Assembly: GCF_044788715.1 (NCBI RefSeq)
Contig: NZ_CP173170.1
Location: 3,224,001-3,288,000 of the forward strand
Origin: Methylotuvimicrobium sp018830325
Lineage (GTDB): Bacteria > Pseudomonadota > Gammaproteobacteria > Methylococcales > Methylomonadaceae
DNA: 64,000 nt
Reading direction: 5' to 3'
Positions 51,691 to 60,638 of this stretch are shown one piece after another; position 1 is the first letter of the stretch, and every line of letters starts with the position of its first letter. Under the pieces are notes generated by a model, which was not told the DNA's origin, did not search any database, and was given only the letters and a program-made list of their open reading frames with translations. The position numbers were made by a program, and so were the translations under genes.

Positions 51691-54600
51691 TTAAGCCCCA
51701 ATCGTGCGCACGCTGCTGCCGGTTCTGGAGCCGATGACATCGAGCCTTAGCGCCATTTGCTCCTTCAATTCGGTCACATGCGAGATGATACCAATCATTC
51801 TGCCTGAGGCCTGCAAATCGATCAGCGTTCTAATCGCCAAATCCAGCGACTCGGGATCGAGACTGCCGAAACCCTCGTCGATAAATAAGGTATCGAGCTT
51901 GATGCCGCCGGCATAGGACTGCACGACATCCGACAAGCCCAGCGCCAACGCGAGGGCCGCCATGAACGATTCGCCGCCCGACAAGGTCGCGACCGGACGG
52001 TTTTTGCCGGTATAGGCATCTTCGACTTCCATCTCCAAGCCTGACGCTTTGTTGCCTTTGGCTCGGTCTTCCTTACGCACCAGTCGGTAACGGCCTTTGC
52101 TCATCAGAGTCAAGCGCTCGGACGCCTGAATCAGCACATCGTCGAGCAACACGCTCAACACGAAACGCTGTAGGCTGATCTTATCGCCGGTCTGGCCATT
52201 GGCGACATCGCTAAGCGTGCCGAACACTTCGTAACGCGCCTCGAGCTCGGCTTGCGTGGCGCGGGCCTGGGTTAATTTGCGTTTAACGCCGGTCAACTGA
52301 TTAACGCGTTCTTCGAGTTTACGCCAGCTTTCATCGACTTTTCGATACCCTGCGGTTAGTTCGGTCAGTTGCCGTTCGATCGCTTTCATATCGGGCGGGA
52401 CCAGCCCCGCCAAATCGGCTTGGAGTTGCTTGACAACTTCTTGCAAACCGACTAGTTCGTCTCGATAGGCTTCAATTTCGGCTTTGAGGCTGTGCTGTTC
52501 GGGGTCGGGCATCAATGCCAAATGAAACGTGTCGGCACCGGCAAAGTCACTGCGCGCAAGTGCTTCATGCCAGTGCGCCTCAGCCTCATTGTATTGATAT
52601 TCCAGTGTTTCGTACTGCTGTTGCAAGGCTTCCAGTTTGCTGCCGGCCTTGTCCAGTTCCGAATGCTTCGCGGCATACTCTGCTTCCGCTTGAGTCAACG
52701 CATCGCTCAATGCCATGATACGCCGATTCAACTGAGACAAAGCTTGTTCAAGCGCTTTCGGCTCCCGATAGTCTTCGGGTATTAATTTTTCCAACTGTTC
52801 CGAGTTAGATCGGGCTTGTATGAACTGTTCGTTGACGCTAGCGGCCTTAGTTTCCAGTTCGGCAAGCGTTTCGGTCATGCTTGAGAGCAATCCTTTGATC
52901 GTATCGATTCGCGCGCCTAAGGTCTTTTGTTGCGCTTGCCGCTCAATGAGCCGGTCCACCGTCTCACTTAAGTTAGCGAACGTATCGACAAGCGCTTGCA
53001 AAGGTTGCTCGGCCAGTTGTTCTAATTGCCGCTCCAATTGTTCGATATCTTTTCGATTGACGGCCAACTCGTTCAACGCGGCATCCCATTTTTCCTTGGC
53101 GTTATGCATGAGGTTACGCCCTTGATTTTCATCGGCGCGCGCCTGATCGACTTGCAGCTTGGTCACGAGCGCCTCATGATTTGCCGCTACCGCCGGCTCC
53201 GGATGTTCCTTACTGCCGCAAACCGGACAAGGCTGTCCGGTTTGTAATGCTTCGGCCAACAACGCGGCCTGTCCAAGATGCCAATGCAACTCGATTTGAC
53301 GCGCTTCTTTTTCAAACGCCTCGTAGGCGGCTTTTTGCGTTTCGAACGCCGCGGCAAGCCGGCTCTCGTTGTGCTTTAGGCGCGCTCGCGCATTGCGCAG
53401 ATCCTCCAATTGTTTGCGCTGCTCAAGATTGCGGCGCTGCGCTTCCCATTCGATCCGCATCGTCGCGAGCGATTCCAATTCGCGGCTGATTTCGGCAAAA
53501 ACTTTGTCTTTGTCCGCCAATTCGTTAATCAGCGCTTGTTGTTCGAGTTTTCGAGCATCGAATGCTTTTCTCGCGGCGGTTAACTCTTTTTGGCGATTTT
53601 GAAGCGTCACCCTGGCCTCGGCCAGCTCCGCAATCCGGTCTCGATAGTGCTGAAGTTCAATGCGCTTATGCTTCAACGCCTCGACCTCGGCGTAAGCCTG
53701 TTTAGCGGCATCGACGTTTTGTTTGGCTTCTAGTTCGTTTGCAGCGGCAAATTGAAGCGCTGTTTGGCTAGCTTGAATCTGCTCGAGCAATTTCGCCTTC
53801 TCTTTCGCCTTGGCCCGATGATTATCGTAGAGATGCCGAATTTTTTCGGCTTGCAACGCGCTATCGAGCCGGTGTTGTTTCTTGTCGATCTCCGGCTTTT
53901 GCGCGGCTTTGTCGGACAGCGTTTTTTGCTTGGTGTCGAGATTGTCGAAACGTTGTCTCAATGCTTGCGCCTGTTCTCTGGCGCGCGCGGCCTGCAGCAT
54001 TTTCTGATTGGCTTGTTCCTTATCTGCCGAAGCTACAGCAAGTTCGGGTTGCAGAGCCTCGAGCGCTTCATCGACTTCTGCTTCGGATGCCATTTCGGCG
54101 CTGTGCAAAATCCCTTTGATCTGGTTTCGATGCCGTTCGACTTCTTGGCGAATACCGGCCGCTTGATTTTTTAACGCTTCTTCGATGCGTTTGTAGATTC
54201 CGGTTCGAAATAGCTGTCCGAAAATTTGTTCCCGCTCTTTCGAATCGGCCATTAGCAATTCGCGGAATTTTCCTTGCGGCAATACCATGACTTGACGAAA
54301 TTGTTCGACATCCAAACCGATCAATCGTTTGACTTCGTTCGTCGCATCGGTCACGCTTTTGGCAACGATGAGCTTGCCTTCGTCGGTGTCGTCGAGTTGC
54401 CAAAGTTGGACTTCGGCCTGTTGCGTCGTGGTACCTTCGCCCTTGCTCTTAGGCCGCTCTTGAACGGGAAGTCGACGAATACGGTAGTTTTTAGTCCCCA
54501 GATTGAAATCCAAGATCGCCTCGGTCAGCATGCTAATATCGGCATGATCGCAACGCATCTGCGACGGTTCTCGCTCCGCGCCGGTAGTTTGACCGTACAA

Positions 54601-54753
54601 CGCAAAACAAATCGCATCCAAAATCGAGCTTTTACCGGAGCCGGTCGGACCGTTGATCAAAAACAAGGGGCTGGGCCCAAGCGAACGAAAGTCGATGCTT
54701 TCGTTACCGGCAAACGGTCCGAATGCCTGAATCGTTAGCTTTATTGGCTTCAT
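51691..54753 (-). CDS. sbcC: Nuclease SbcCD subunit SbcC
   Basis: SMC-like ATPase that, with SbcD, cuts DNA hairpins and palindromes. It has 1020 residues: N-terminal Walker A NGPTGSGKSSILDAICFALY, long coiled coils, a zinc hook CPVCGSKEHP near residue 508, second coiled coil, and C-terminal signature TLSGGESFMAALALALGLSD with Walker B LFIDEGFGSLDPES. It overlaps sbcD by four bases. A palindrome-cleaving nuclease is notable next to so many palindromic elements. Confidence 0.96.
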   Translation of the reverse strand: MKPIKLTIQAFGPFAGNESIDFRSLGPSPLFLINGPTGSGKSSILDAICFALYGQTTGAEREPSQMRCDHADISMLTEAILDFNLGTKNYRIRRLPVQERPKSKGEGTTTQQAEVQLWQLDDTDEGKLIVAKSVTDATNEVKRLIGLDVEQFRQVMVLPQGKFRELLMADSKEREQIFGQLFRTGIYKRIEEALKNQAAGIRQEVERHRNQIKGILHSAEMASEAEVDEALEALQPELAVASADKEQANQKMLQAARAREQAQALRQRFDNLDTKQKTLSDKAAQKPEIDKKQHRLDSALQAEKIRHLYDNHRAKAKEKAKLLEQIQASQTALQFAAANELEAKQNVDAAKQAYAEVEALKHKRIELQHYRDRIAELAEARVTLQNRQKELTAARKAFDARKLEQQALINELADKDKVFAEISRELESLATMRIEWEAQRRNLEQRKQLEDLRNARARLKHNESRLAAAFETQKAAYEAFEKEARQIELHWHLGQAALLAEALQTGQPCPVCGSKEHPEPAVAANHEALVTKLQVDQARADENQGRNLMHNAKEKWDAALNELAVNRKDIEQLERQLEQLAEQPLQALVDTFANLSETVDRLIERQAQQKTLGARIDTIKGLLSSMTETLAELETKAASVNEQFIQARSNSEQLEKLIPEDYREPKALEQALSQLNRRIMALSDALTQAEAEYAAKHSELDKAGSKLEALQQQYETLEYQYNEAEAHWHEALARSDFAGADTFHLALMPDPEQHSLKAEIEAYRDELVGLQEVVKQLQADLAGLVPPDMKAIERQLTELTAGYRKVDESWRKLEERVNQLTGVKRKLTQARATQAELEARYEVFGTLSDVANGQTGDKISLQRFVLSVLLDDVLIQASERLTLMSKGRYRLVRKEDRAKGNKASGLEMEVEDAYTGKNRPVATLSGGESFMAALALALGLSDVVQSYAGGIKLDTLFIDEGFGSLDPESLDLAIRTLIDLQASGRMIGIISHVTELKEQMALRLDVIGSRTGSSVRTIGA

Positions 54754-55895
54754 GCGCGATCACCGTCTTGTTTATGAATAAGCGAAATCGTAAGACGGAT
54801 CGCCTCATCTTGTTCCGGCTTTAATGTGCTACCGAAGACTTGCTCGAAGAAGTCCCGAAACATCTCCAACTCGCCCCGTTTGAGTTTATCGCGATTGACT
54901 TGTCGCTCGCCGGTTTCCAGCATGCCCGGCTTTTCCAAATGTAAGACATTGGGGTAGACTTCTCGCAATTTCCCGATCGGATCGAGAATCGCATGCCGGT
55001 CTGTCAATCTAATCAGTAAATAGTCATCATTGTTCGGGTCGGTCTTGCCTTGATCCAAAATCGTTTTCAATTCGCCTTCAATCGTCCGCATATCGCGTTG
55101 CGGCTGTAAGCATAGATGCGTGGTCGATTTCAGACCGTTAGCATCCAATTCGATCAAGGTCACGCCTTTCTGTTGCCTTTGCTCTGAAAAGCTATACTTA
55201 AGAATCGATCCGGAATAACGAATATGCTGCTTCCCTTTGTACTGCGGGCTATGAAGGTGTCCAAGCGCGACATAATCGAAATCGGCAAACGGCTCGTAAT
55301 TGACGCGGTCCGCACCACCGATCGACAAAGGCCTTTCGGATTCGGACGCTTCGGCGCCGTCGATGAAGCAATGGCTTATTAATACATTTAGAGCTTGATC
55401 CGATGTAGCTGCCTTGATTTGTTCGACCAGATAAGCATGCGCTTGGTCATGCGTGGATACGTCGACGCCGAAGTGATTGCGTACTGTCTCGGGATCGTTA
55501 TAAGGGATGCCGAAGAAACAAACATCGCCAACCTTGCCTTGCAAGACCACTGGCTCGGTGATTTGCGTCAGTTCGCCGATGATATGAAGACCTGCTCGGC
55601 TGAGTTGCCTGGCACCGAATCGCAGTCGTTCGGCTCCGTCATGATTACCCGGAATCAAGATGACCGGAACACCCAGGTCGTTACAGATGGTATTGAGCAC
55701 GTCGTCGAGCAATTGCACCGCCGATGCCGGTGGAACCGAGCGGTCATAAATATCACCGGCAATGATTAGCGCATCGACCGACTCGCGTCTAATGTGTTCG
55801 ATCAGTTGTTCGAGCACATAACGTTGATCATCGAGTAACGAAACATTGTGAAACTGCCGGCCGATATGCCAATCCGATGTGTGTATGAATTTCAA
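54750..55895 (-). CDS. sbcD: Nuclease SbcCD subunit SbcD
   Basis: Mn-dependent Mre11-type nuclease of 381 residues. Phosphoesterase motifs in order: FIHTSDWHIGRQFH, IIAGDIYDRSVPP, LIPGNHDGAERL, LISHCFIDGAEASESERP and YVALGHLHSPQYKG, all intact. It precedes sbcC in the operon. A heptamer array and family A element lie upstream. Confidence 0.96.
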   Translation of the reverse strand: MKFIHTSDWHIGRQFHNVSLLDDQRYVLEQLIEHIRRESVDALIIAGDIYDRSVPPASAVQLLDDVLNTICNDLGVPVILIPGNHDGAERLRFGARQLSRAGLHIIGELTQITEPVVLQGKVGDVCFFGIPYNDPETVRNHFGVDVSTHDQAHAYLVEQIKAATSDQALNVLISHCFIDGAEASESERPLSIGGADRVNYEPFADFDYVALGHLHSPQYKGKQHIRYSGSILKYSFSEQRQQKGVTLIELDANGLKSTTHLCLQPQRDMRTIEGELKTILDQGKTDPNNDDYLLIRLTDRHAILDPIGKLREVYPNVLHLEKPGMLETGERQVNRDKLKRGELEMFRDFFEQVFGSTLKPEQDEAIRLTISLIHKQDGDRA

Positions 55896-55930
55896 AAAAA
55901 CTCCTGAGTTATTTCTCTCGGGCTAAGATT

Positions 55931-55968
55931 AGTTAGCAGTTAGCAGTTAGCAGTTAGCAGTTAGCAGT
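55931..55968. repeat. Heptanucleotide tandem repeat
   Basis: Five perfect AGTTAGC units plus a partial AGT. Read on the other strand the unit can be written CTGCTAA, close to the CTGCTTA and CCGCTAA units at 48015-48035. It lies 35 bases upstream of sbcD. Confidence 0.9.
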
Positions 55969-56004
55969 GAAATGATAAACCGTACTTTTTGGGCTATTCT
56001 ACAC

Positions 56005-56199
56005 TTAGGATTCGGTCATAAATAACTTCCCTCTTTTTAATGTACGGTAAGCAGGTTCGGTAACTCGATTGACAGGTGTCGGCGGCAGGGAAAGCCGCCG
56101 TCAAGCCTACAAGGACGTATTCACGGCACTCTGACAAGCGAGTTACCGAACCCGCTACAGAACTCATAGCTCCAGGAAGTTATTTTTCACGAAATCCTT
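56005..56199. repeat. Family A element, uninterrupted copy
   Basis: Mirrored ends TTAGGATTCGGTCATAAATA and CACGAAATCCTTA, with ACTTCC/GGAAGT next. Inner arms AGGTTCGGTAACTCG and CGAGTTACCGAACC mirror each other. The core GGACGTATTCACGGCAC is continuous, so it is the empty-site reference for copies carrying family B. Confidence 0.82.
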
Positions 56200-56251
56200 A
56201 GAGGCTCACGACTTACCCTTAACGCTATCGTCAATGCTAAGCTATATTAAC

Positions 56252-56528
56252 TTACTCCCTTTTGATCGAAAAACTGTCTAAGAATAAAAGGTATGGGATG
56301 TGTCTATCGAGGACCGCCGTAAACCCATCCATGGGGGCTTGACGGCAGCGCTCGAACGCCAAGGATGGCGTGAATGCAGATTTTGCATTACGCCAGGGAT
56401 GGCGTGTATTAGGGCAATGCAGGAGCAATTGCCGAGGAGCAAAAATCTGTCCTGCTGCCGACATCTTCGCTAGCCACATCCCATACCTTCACAAAGTTAG
56501 CTATTTTTTGAGTATATAAAGGGAGTAA
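56252..56528. repeat. Family C element, uninterrupted copy
   Basis: Perfect 10-bp ends TTACTCCCTT and AAGGGAGTAA, then mirrored GGTATGGGATGTG and CACATCCCATACC. The interior has a small palindromic series (CCATCCATGG; GCCAAGGATGGCG). The right end is 48 bases before the next start codon. Confidence 0.82.
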
Positions 56529-56576
56529 CAAAAAATGTCTTAACTAACGACAGTCAACTTGCCCAGGATTCACCCT

Positions 56577-57881
56577 ATGAACGCCCCATCAACGGACGCA
56601 AAAATTCAGCCCGCGTTACTACTCGTCGACGATGAGCAGAATATACTCAAGGCGTTAAAGCGCTTGTTCCGGTCATGCGGCTATACGATTCATACCGCTG
56701 AAAACGGTTCGGAAGGCTTGGCGCTATTAATGCAAGAACCCGTCGACTTGATCCTGTCCGATATGCGCATGCCGAAAATGGACGGCGCGGAATTTCTAGC
56801 CAAGGCGGCCGAGCAATGGCCTGAGACGGTGCGTATTTTGTTGACCGGATACGCGGACATCGAATCGACGATCGCGGCTGTCAATAAAGGCAAAATCTAT
56901 AGTTATTGCAGCAAACCCTGGGACGATAACGAGCTCAAGATACTGGTGCATAATGCGTTGGAGCAAAAATTCATTCGCGATGAGCGTAACCGCTTATTCG
57001 CCATCGTTCAAGATCAAAACGAACAACTCAAGGAACTCAATGCTCACCTCGAAGACAAGGTCGAACAAAGAACCGGACAATTGAAAAAATCCCTGGAACA
57101 AATCGACAAAGCCAACAAAGCCTTAAAAAAACAATATGCCGACTCGATTAAAACCTTCGCCCGAATTATCGAAATGCGGCCCGGCATCAAAAGCGGTCAT
57201 GCCAAATTTTTTGCTGAAAATGGCCGAAGCATAGCGCGGCTCATGCAATTGAACGATGAAGACATCAACAACGTGATGTATGCGGGACTGCTCTTGCAAA
57301 TCGGCAAAATGAGCTTACCCGACGAGCTATTGAAACAGCCGCTGTTTTCACTATCTTGGCACGATAAAAAGCGCTATTACAAACATGCAGAGGAAGGGCA
57401 AATGATGCTAAAAGACATCCGGCAACTCCAAGAAGCCGCTTCGATCATTTATCACCAATATGAACATTACGACGGTTCAGGCATGCCGAAAGGCTTGATC
57501 GGCACGGAAATACCGATCGGCTCGCGTATCCTCGCGGTAATCCGGGACTACATTTCCTATCTCGATGGAACGCTAACCGGCGAATCCTTACCGATCGATC
57601 AAGTCAAAAAGCATATTGAACTGAAAAAAGGGAGTCTCTATGACCCCGATGTAAGCGATATTTTTCTGCAATACTTACCGGAATCGGAACAGGACGATAG
57701 GCCGGTAATCGAAATCTCCTGGACTCAATTATGCGCGGGAATGGAAGTCGAAAAAGTATTGTGCAACGATATTTTATATTTAAAAGATAAGACTCTTACC
57801 GAAAAAAACGTAAACGATATTTTCAATTTACGAGAAAATGGGGGGCAGCTGTCAATAAAAGTCCGCTTGGGTAACAAATAG
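56577..57881 (+). CDS. Response regulator with REC and degenerate HD-GYP domains
   Basis: It has 434 residues from the ATG at 56577 (AGGA eight bases upstream). REC domain about 13-130: acidic Asp18-Asp19, phosphoacceptor Asp62 (LSDMRMPKMDG), Thr90 and Lys113. A coiled coil follows (about 140-190), then an HD-GYP fold. Here the HD pair is replaced by Leu240-Gln241 (LLLQIGK), HHE by QYE (294-296) and GYP by GMP (302-304), so cyclic-di-GMP hydrolysis is unlikely. It might bind a nucleotide or a partner. It neighbours another orphan response regulator. Confidence 0.9.
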   Translation: MNAPSTDAKIQPALLLVDDEQNILKALKRLFRSCGYTIHTAENGSEGLALLMQEPVDLILSDMRMPKMDGAEFLAKAAEQWPETVRILLTGYADIESTIAAVNKGKIYSYCSKPWDDNELKILVHNALEQKFIRDERNRLFAIVQDQNEQLKELNAHLEDKVEQRTGQLKKSLEQIDKANKALKKQYADSIKTFARIIEMRPGIKSGHAKFFAENGRSIARLMQLNDEDINNVMYAGLLLQIGKMSLPDELLKQPLFSLSWHDKKRYYKHAEEGQMMLKDIRQLQEAASIIYHQYEHYDGSGMPKGLIGTEIPIGSRILAVIRDYISYLDGTLTGESLPIDQVKKHIELKKGSLYDPDVSDIFLQYLPESEQDDRPVIEISWTQLCAGMEVEKVLCNDILYLKDKTLTEKNVNDIFNLRENGGQLSIKVRLGNK

Positions 57882-57888
57882 CTCGGTT

Positions 57889-58532
57889 ACTGTGAAGGTT
57901 CGTAGATTGGGACTCTTTATCTAATTTTTCAATATGCAAAACTCCGTTCTGGCAATGTCGGTTCCGAAGAGGGTGCGATTGCTCGACCGACAGGCGTCGG
58001 CGGCAGGGCAGATTTTTGCTCCATGCAAAATCTGCATTCACGCCATCCTTGGTGTTCGACCCGCCGTCGAGCCAGCCTACAGGGACGTATTCACCCAGCA
58101 CCTAAATCCAGCACCTAAATTCCATAGCCCATTGGCTATTATGTTTAATATTATGGCTAATTTAGGTGCTGGATGAATTCCATAGCTCATTGGCTATGGT
58201 TAAGGATTCGGTTATAAATAACTTCCCTATTTTTAATATAGGGTAGGCGGGTTCGGTAGCTCGATTGACAGGTGTCGGCGGCAGGGAAAGCCGCCGTCAA
58301 GCCTACACGGATGTATTCACCCAGCACCTAAATTCCATAGTCCATTAGCTATGTTTAATATTATGGCTAATTTAGGTGCTGGATGAATTCCATAGCTCAT
58401 TGGCTATGGTTAACTATCTTGGATAATTTAGGTGCTGGGTTCACGGCGTCCTGTCGGGCGAGTGACCGCACCCTCCACCACCCGAGAACTTTCATTTGCC
58501 GGGGCGATGGCCAGGCCTTCATGAACGTTAGG
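57889..58532. repeat. Compound repeat: family G ends around family A and B units
   Basis: The left end ACTGTGAAGGTTCGTAGATT and right end CTTCATGAACGTTAGG are family G, as at 36857-37137. Between them lie a decayed family B unit (58093-58173), a second B fragment, a family A left half (from 58201: TAAGGATTCGGTTATAAATA) and a compound B unit at 58321-58439 flanked by TTCAC on both sides. The family A right half is missing, as if exchanged through the shared core. It fills the gap between the two response regulator genes. Confidence 0.8.
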
Positions 58533-58537
58533 ATAAA

Positions 58538-59077
58538 TTATTCATATTCATCTGCATCGATGATAATCGAACCGTCCGCGGCCCAATTGACCTTCGTAAT
58601 ACCGGGCTCTTCGGCTTCCAATGCTCTGAGAATAGTATCTTGGTCTTTCAAAAGCGCTTGCTGCCTTCGGACCTGATCGGCTAAGTCCTTATTTTCTTGC
58701 AATATTCGTTTATGCTCTAGCGCAACTGTAACCGCATTGCTTATTTCAAGATTGTTCCAAGGTTTATTCAGAAACCGGAATACGCCTGCTTCATTGATCG
58801 CATGCTGAGCGCTTTCAAGGTCTGCGAAACCGGTCAAAATCATTCGCATGGCATTCGGTTGCAACTTAATGAACTTCTTTAGAAACTCAACACCGTCCAT
58901 GCCCGGCATTCGATAATCCGAAATCACTAAATCGAATTCGATTTCTTTGGCTAGTATTAATGATTCTTCACCACTCTGCGCAGTCACTAAATAATAGTCT
59001 CGCAAAATCCTGGACAAAGCCTTGAGAACATTTTGTTCGTCATCCACCAATAAAATTTTTGCCGCATCCTCGTTCAT
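58538..59077 (-). CDS. Single-domain-type response regulator with C-terminal coiled coil
   Basis: It has 179 residues from the ATG at 59077, preceded by GGTGG; the longer frame is less likely. REC domain: Asp12-Asp13 (LLVDDEQNVL), phosphoacceptor Asp54 (ISDYRMPGMDG), Thr82 and Lys105 (FLNKPWNN). Residues 115-155 are a predicted coiled coil, and the tail (GITKVNWAADGSIIIDADEY) is a short acidic end of unknown role. No DNA-binding domain is present. The REC domain closely resembles that of the neighbouring HD-GYP-like protein. No histidine kinase is nearby. Confidence 0.9.
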   Translation of the reverse strand: MNEDAAKILLVDDEQNVLKALSRILRDYYLVTAQSGEESLILAKEIEFDLVISDYRMPGMDGVEFLKKFIKLQPNAMRMILTGFADLESAQHAINEAGVFRFLNKPWNNLEISNAVTVALEHKRILQENKDLADQVRRQQALLKDQDTILRALEAEEPGITKVNWAADGSIIIDADEYE

Positions 59078-59152
59078 AATCCACCCGCTTAAATCATCCT
59101 TTGCCAAAAAATTTAGCAAAACTTATATAAAGTCTAATCGATAAAGTAAACT

Positions 59153-59217
59153 TATACCTTTCGTACTTCAAAATTCGGCAGTACCCCAGTGCCGAATTTT
59201 GATCTGCGATGGGTATA
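59153..59217. repeat. Family E element, internally deleted
   Basis: TATACCTTTCGTACTTCAAA at the left and TTTTGATCTGCGATGGGTAT at the right mirror each other; the middle is reduced to GTACCCCAGTGCC. It lies between divergent genes, where both promoters should be. Confidence 0.78.
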
Positions 59218-59273
59218 GAAACCGAAGACCGACTGAATATCAACGACAAGACGGCTTCATATTGGAAAATCGC

Positions 59274-59990
59274 ATGACCGATCAAAACTTACATTTTCTC
59301 TATCGTTTTTCGTTCGCCGACAATAAAGTTATCGAATTCGCAATTGAAATCGATCAAACAACGATGACCTTCACCCGCCCCCGGCTCACGGAACCACCAT
59401 TCTGGACCGAACTCGAATACCACCAATGCAGTAATTGCACTTTGGCAAAGGAGCATTCACCGCAATGTCCCGTCGCAGTCAATTTGCAGCCGCTTATGGA
59501 GTTATGCAGCATGCTGGTTTCTTATGAGTCGGTGGCACTAGAAGTTATCACACCGGAACGAACGATCAGCGGAAAAACCACGATGCAGCGAGCATTAAGC
59601 TCGTTGCTGGGTTTAATTATGGCTACAAGCCCCTGCCCTCATACCGAACATTTAAAACCGATGGCACGCTTTCATCTACCCTTGGCTAGCGACGACGAAA
59701 CGATTTACCGCAGTACATCAATGTATTTGCTGGGTCAATATTTCAAGTATAAGCAAGGTCTTGAACATACCTTCGAATTGGATGAGCTGATGCAGCGTTA
59801 CCAAAACCTGCAAATCATCAACAAAGCCCTTGCCAATCGTTTTAGAGCCGCAAGCACCGAGGATGCCACCGTTAATGCCATCATCCTGCTCGACTTGCTG
59901 TCGCGTTCGGTTAGCTGGTCTATCGAAGATGGACTCGAAGAAATTCGCTCTTTGTTTCAAGGCTACGGGATCAACGCCGAAACGGATTAA
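59274..59990 (+). CDS. Conserved-looking protein of unknown function with a Cys cluster
   Basis: No family is named with confidence. It has 238 residues from the ATG at 59274; the longer frame starts inside a family E repeat. The N-terminal half looks beta-rich with an HxCSNCTLAK...C metal-site-like motif: Cys52, Cys55 and Cys65 plus His50 and His61. The middle has LVSYESVALEVITPERTISG and MATSPCPHTEHLKPMARFHL; the C-terminal half is helical. No signal peptide or membrane helix. It is divergent from the second response regulator, which suggests a signalling link by position only. Confidence 0.75.
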   Translation: MTDQNLHFLYRFSFADNKVIEFAIEIDQTTMTFTRPRLTEPPFWTELEYHQCSNCTLAKEHSPQCPVAVNLQPLMELCSMLVSYESVALEVITPERTISGKTTMQRALSSLLGLIMATSPCPHTEHLKPMARFHLPLASDDETIYRSTSMYLLGQYFKYKQGLEHTFELDELMQRYQNLQIINKALANRFRAASTEDATVNAIILLDLLSRSVSWSIEDGLEEIRSLFQGYGINAETD

Positions 59991-60037
59991 ATCAAAGCTT
60001 TTTCCGGTTTCCCCGGTCATCCGATCATCGTTATACA

Positions 60038-60302
60038 TAAGGATTCGGTTATAAATAACTTCCCTATTTTTAATATAGGGTAGGCGGGTTCGGTAGCTCG
60101 ATTGACAGGTGTCGGCGGCAGGGAAAGCCGCCGTCAAGCCTACACGGATGTATTCACCCAGCACCTAAATTCCATAGCTCATTGGCTATGGTTAACTATC
60201 TTGGATAATTTAGGTGCTGGGTTCACGGCGTCCTGTCAAGCGAGTTGCCGAACCCGCTACAAAGCTTATAGCTACAGGAAGTTATTTGTCACGAAATCCT
60301 AA
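60038..60302. repeat. Family A element carrying a family B insertion
   Basis: Outer ends TAAGGATTCGGTTATAAATA and CACGAAATCCTAAG. The core is split at TTCAC: TTCAC (60153-60157) precedes and TTCAC (60222-60226) follows a family B palindrome with CCAGCACCTAAATT and AATTTAGGTGCTGG ends. The uninterrupted form is at 56005-56199. This is the clearest target-duplication case in the window. Confidence 0.88.
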
Positions 60303-60403
60303 GTCAAAAATTACCCTTTTGCAATCACAGCCAATGAGACCTCGATACACTTTATTGTCACTTGGCGCTCTCGGCTATCCCTCACCTAGCCTAGGCAATC
60401 CGC

Positions 60404-60497
60404 GTTGGGTACGATGTGCGTACCCTGGTAACCCCGCAATGTTGATGTGCCAACCGAGCCGCCAGGGTACCGCTTTGGTACGCGCAGCGTACCCTAC
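60404..60497. repeat. GGTACGC palindromic element
   Basis: TTGGGTACGATGTGCGTACC at the left is mirrored by GGTACGCGCAGCGTACCCTA at the right, with CCCTGG/CCAGGG inside. It is related to 33132-33229 and 43686-43772. The rest of the gap up to galU shows no gene. Confidence 0.7.
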
Positions 60498-60638
60498 ATA
60501 TTTTGCATAACGATGAGCGGTCCTCCTTGGGAACTCATAACTTGGCTGCCGAAAACAAAATGGCATGCGTTCCCACGCTGGAGCGGTGGGAACGAGGAAA
60601 ATCCCGCGTCAGTTGCCTAACTTACTTCATGCCCAGTC

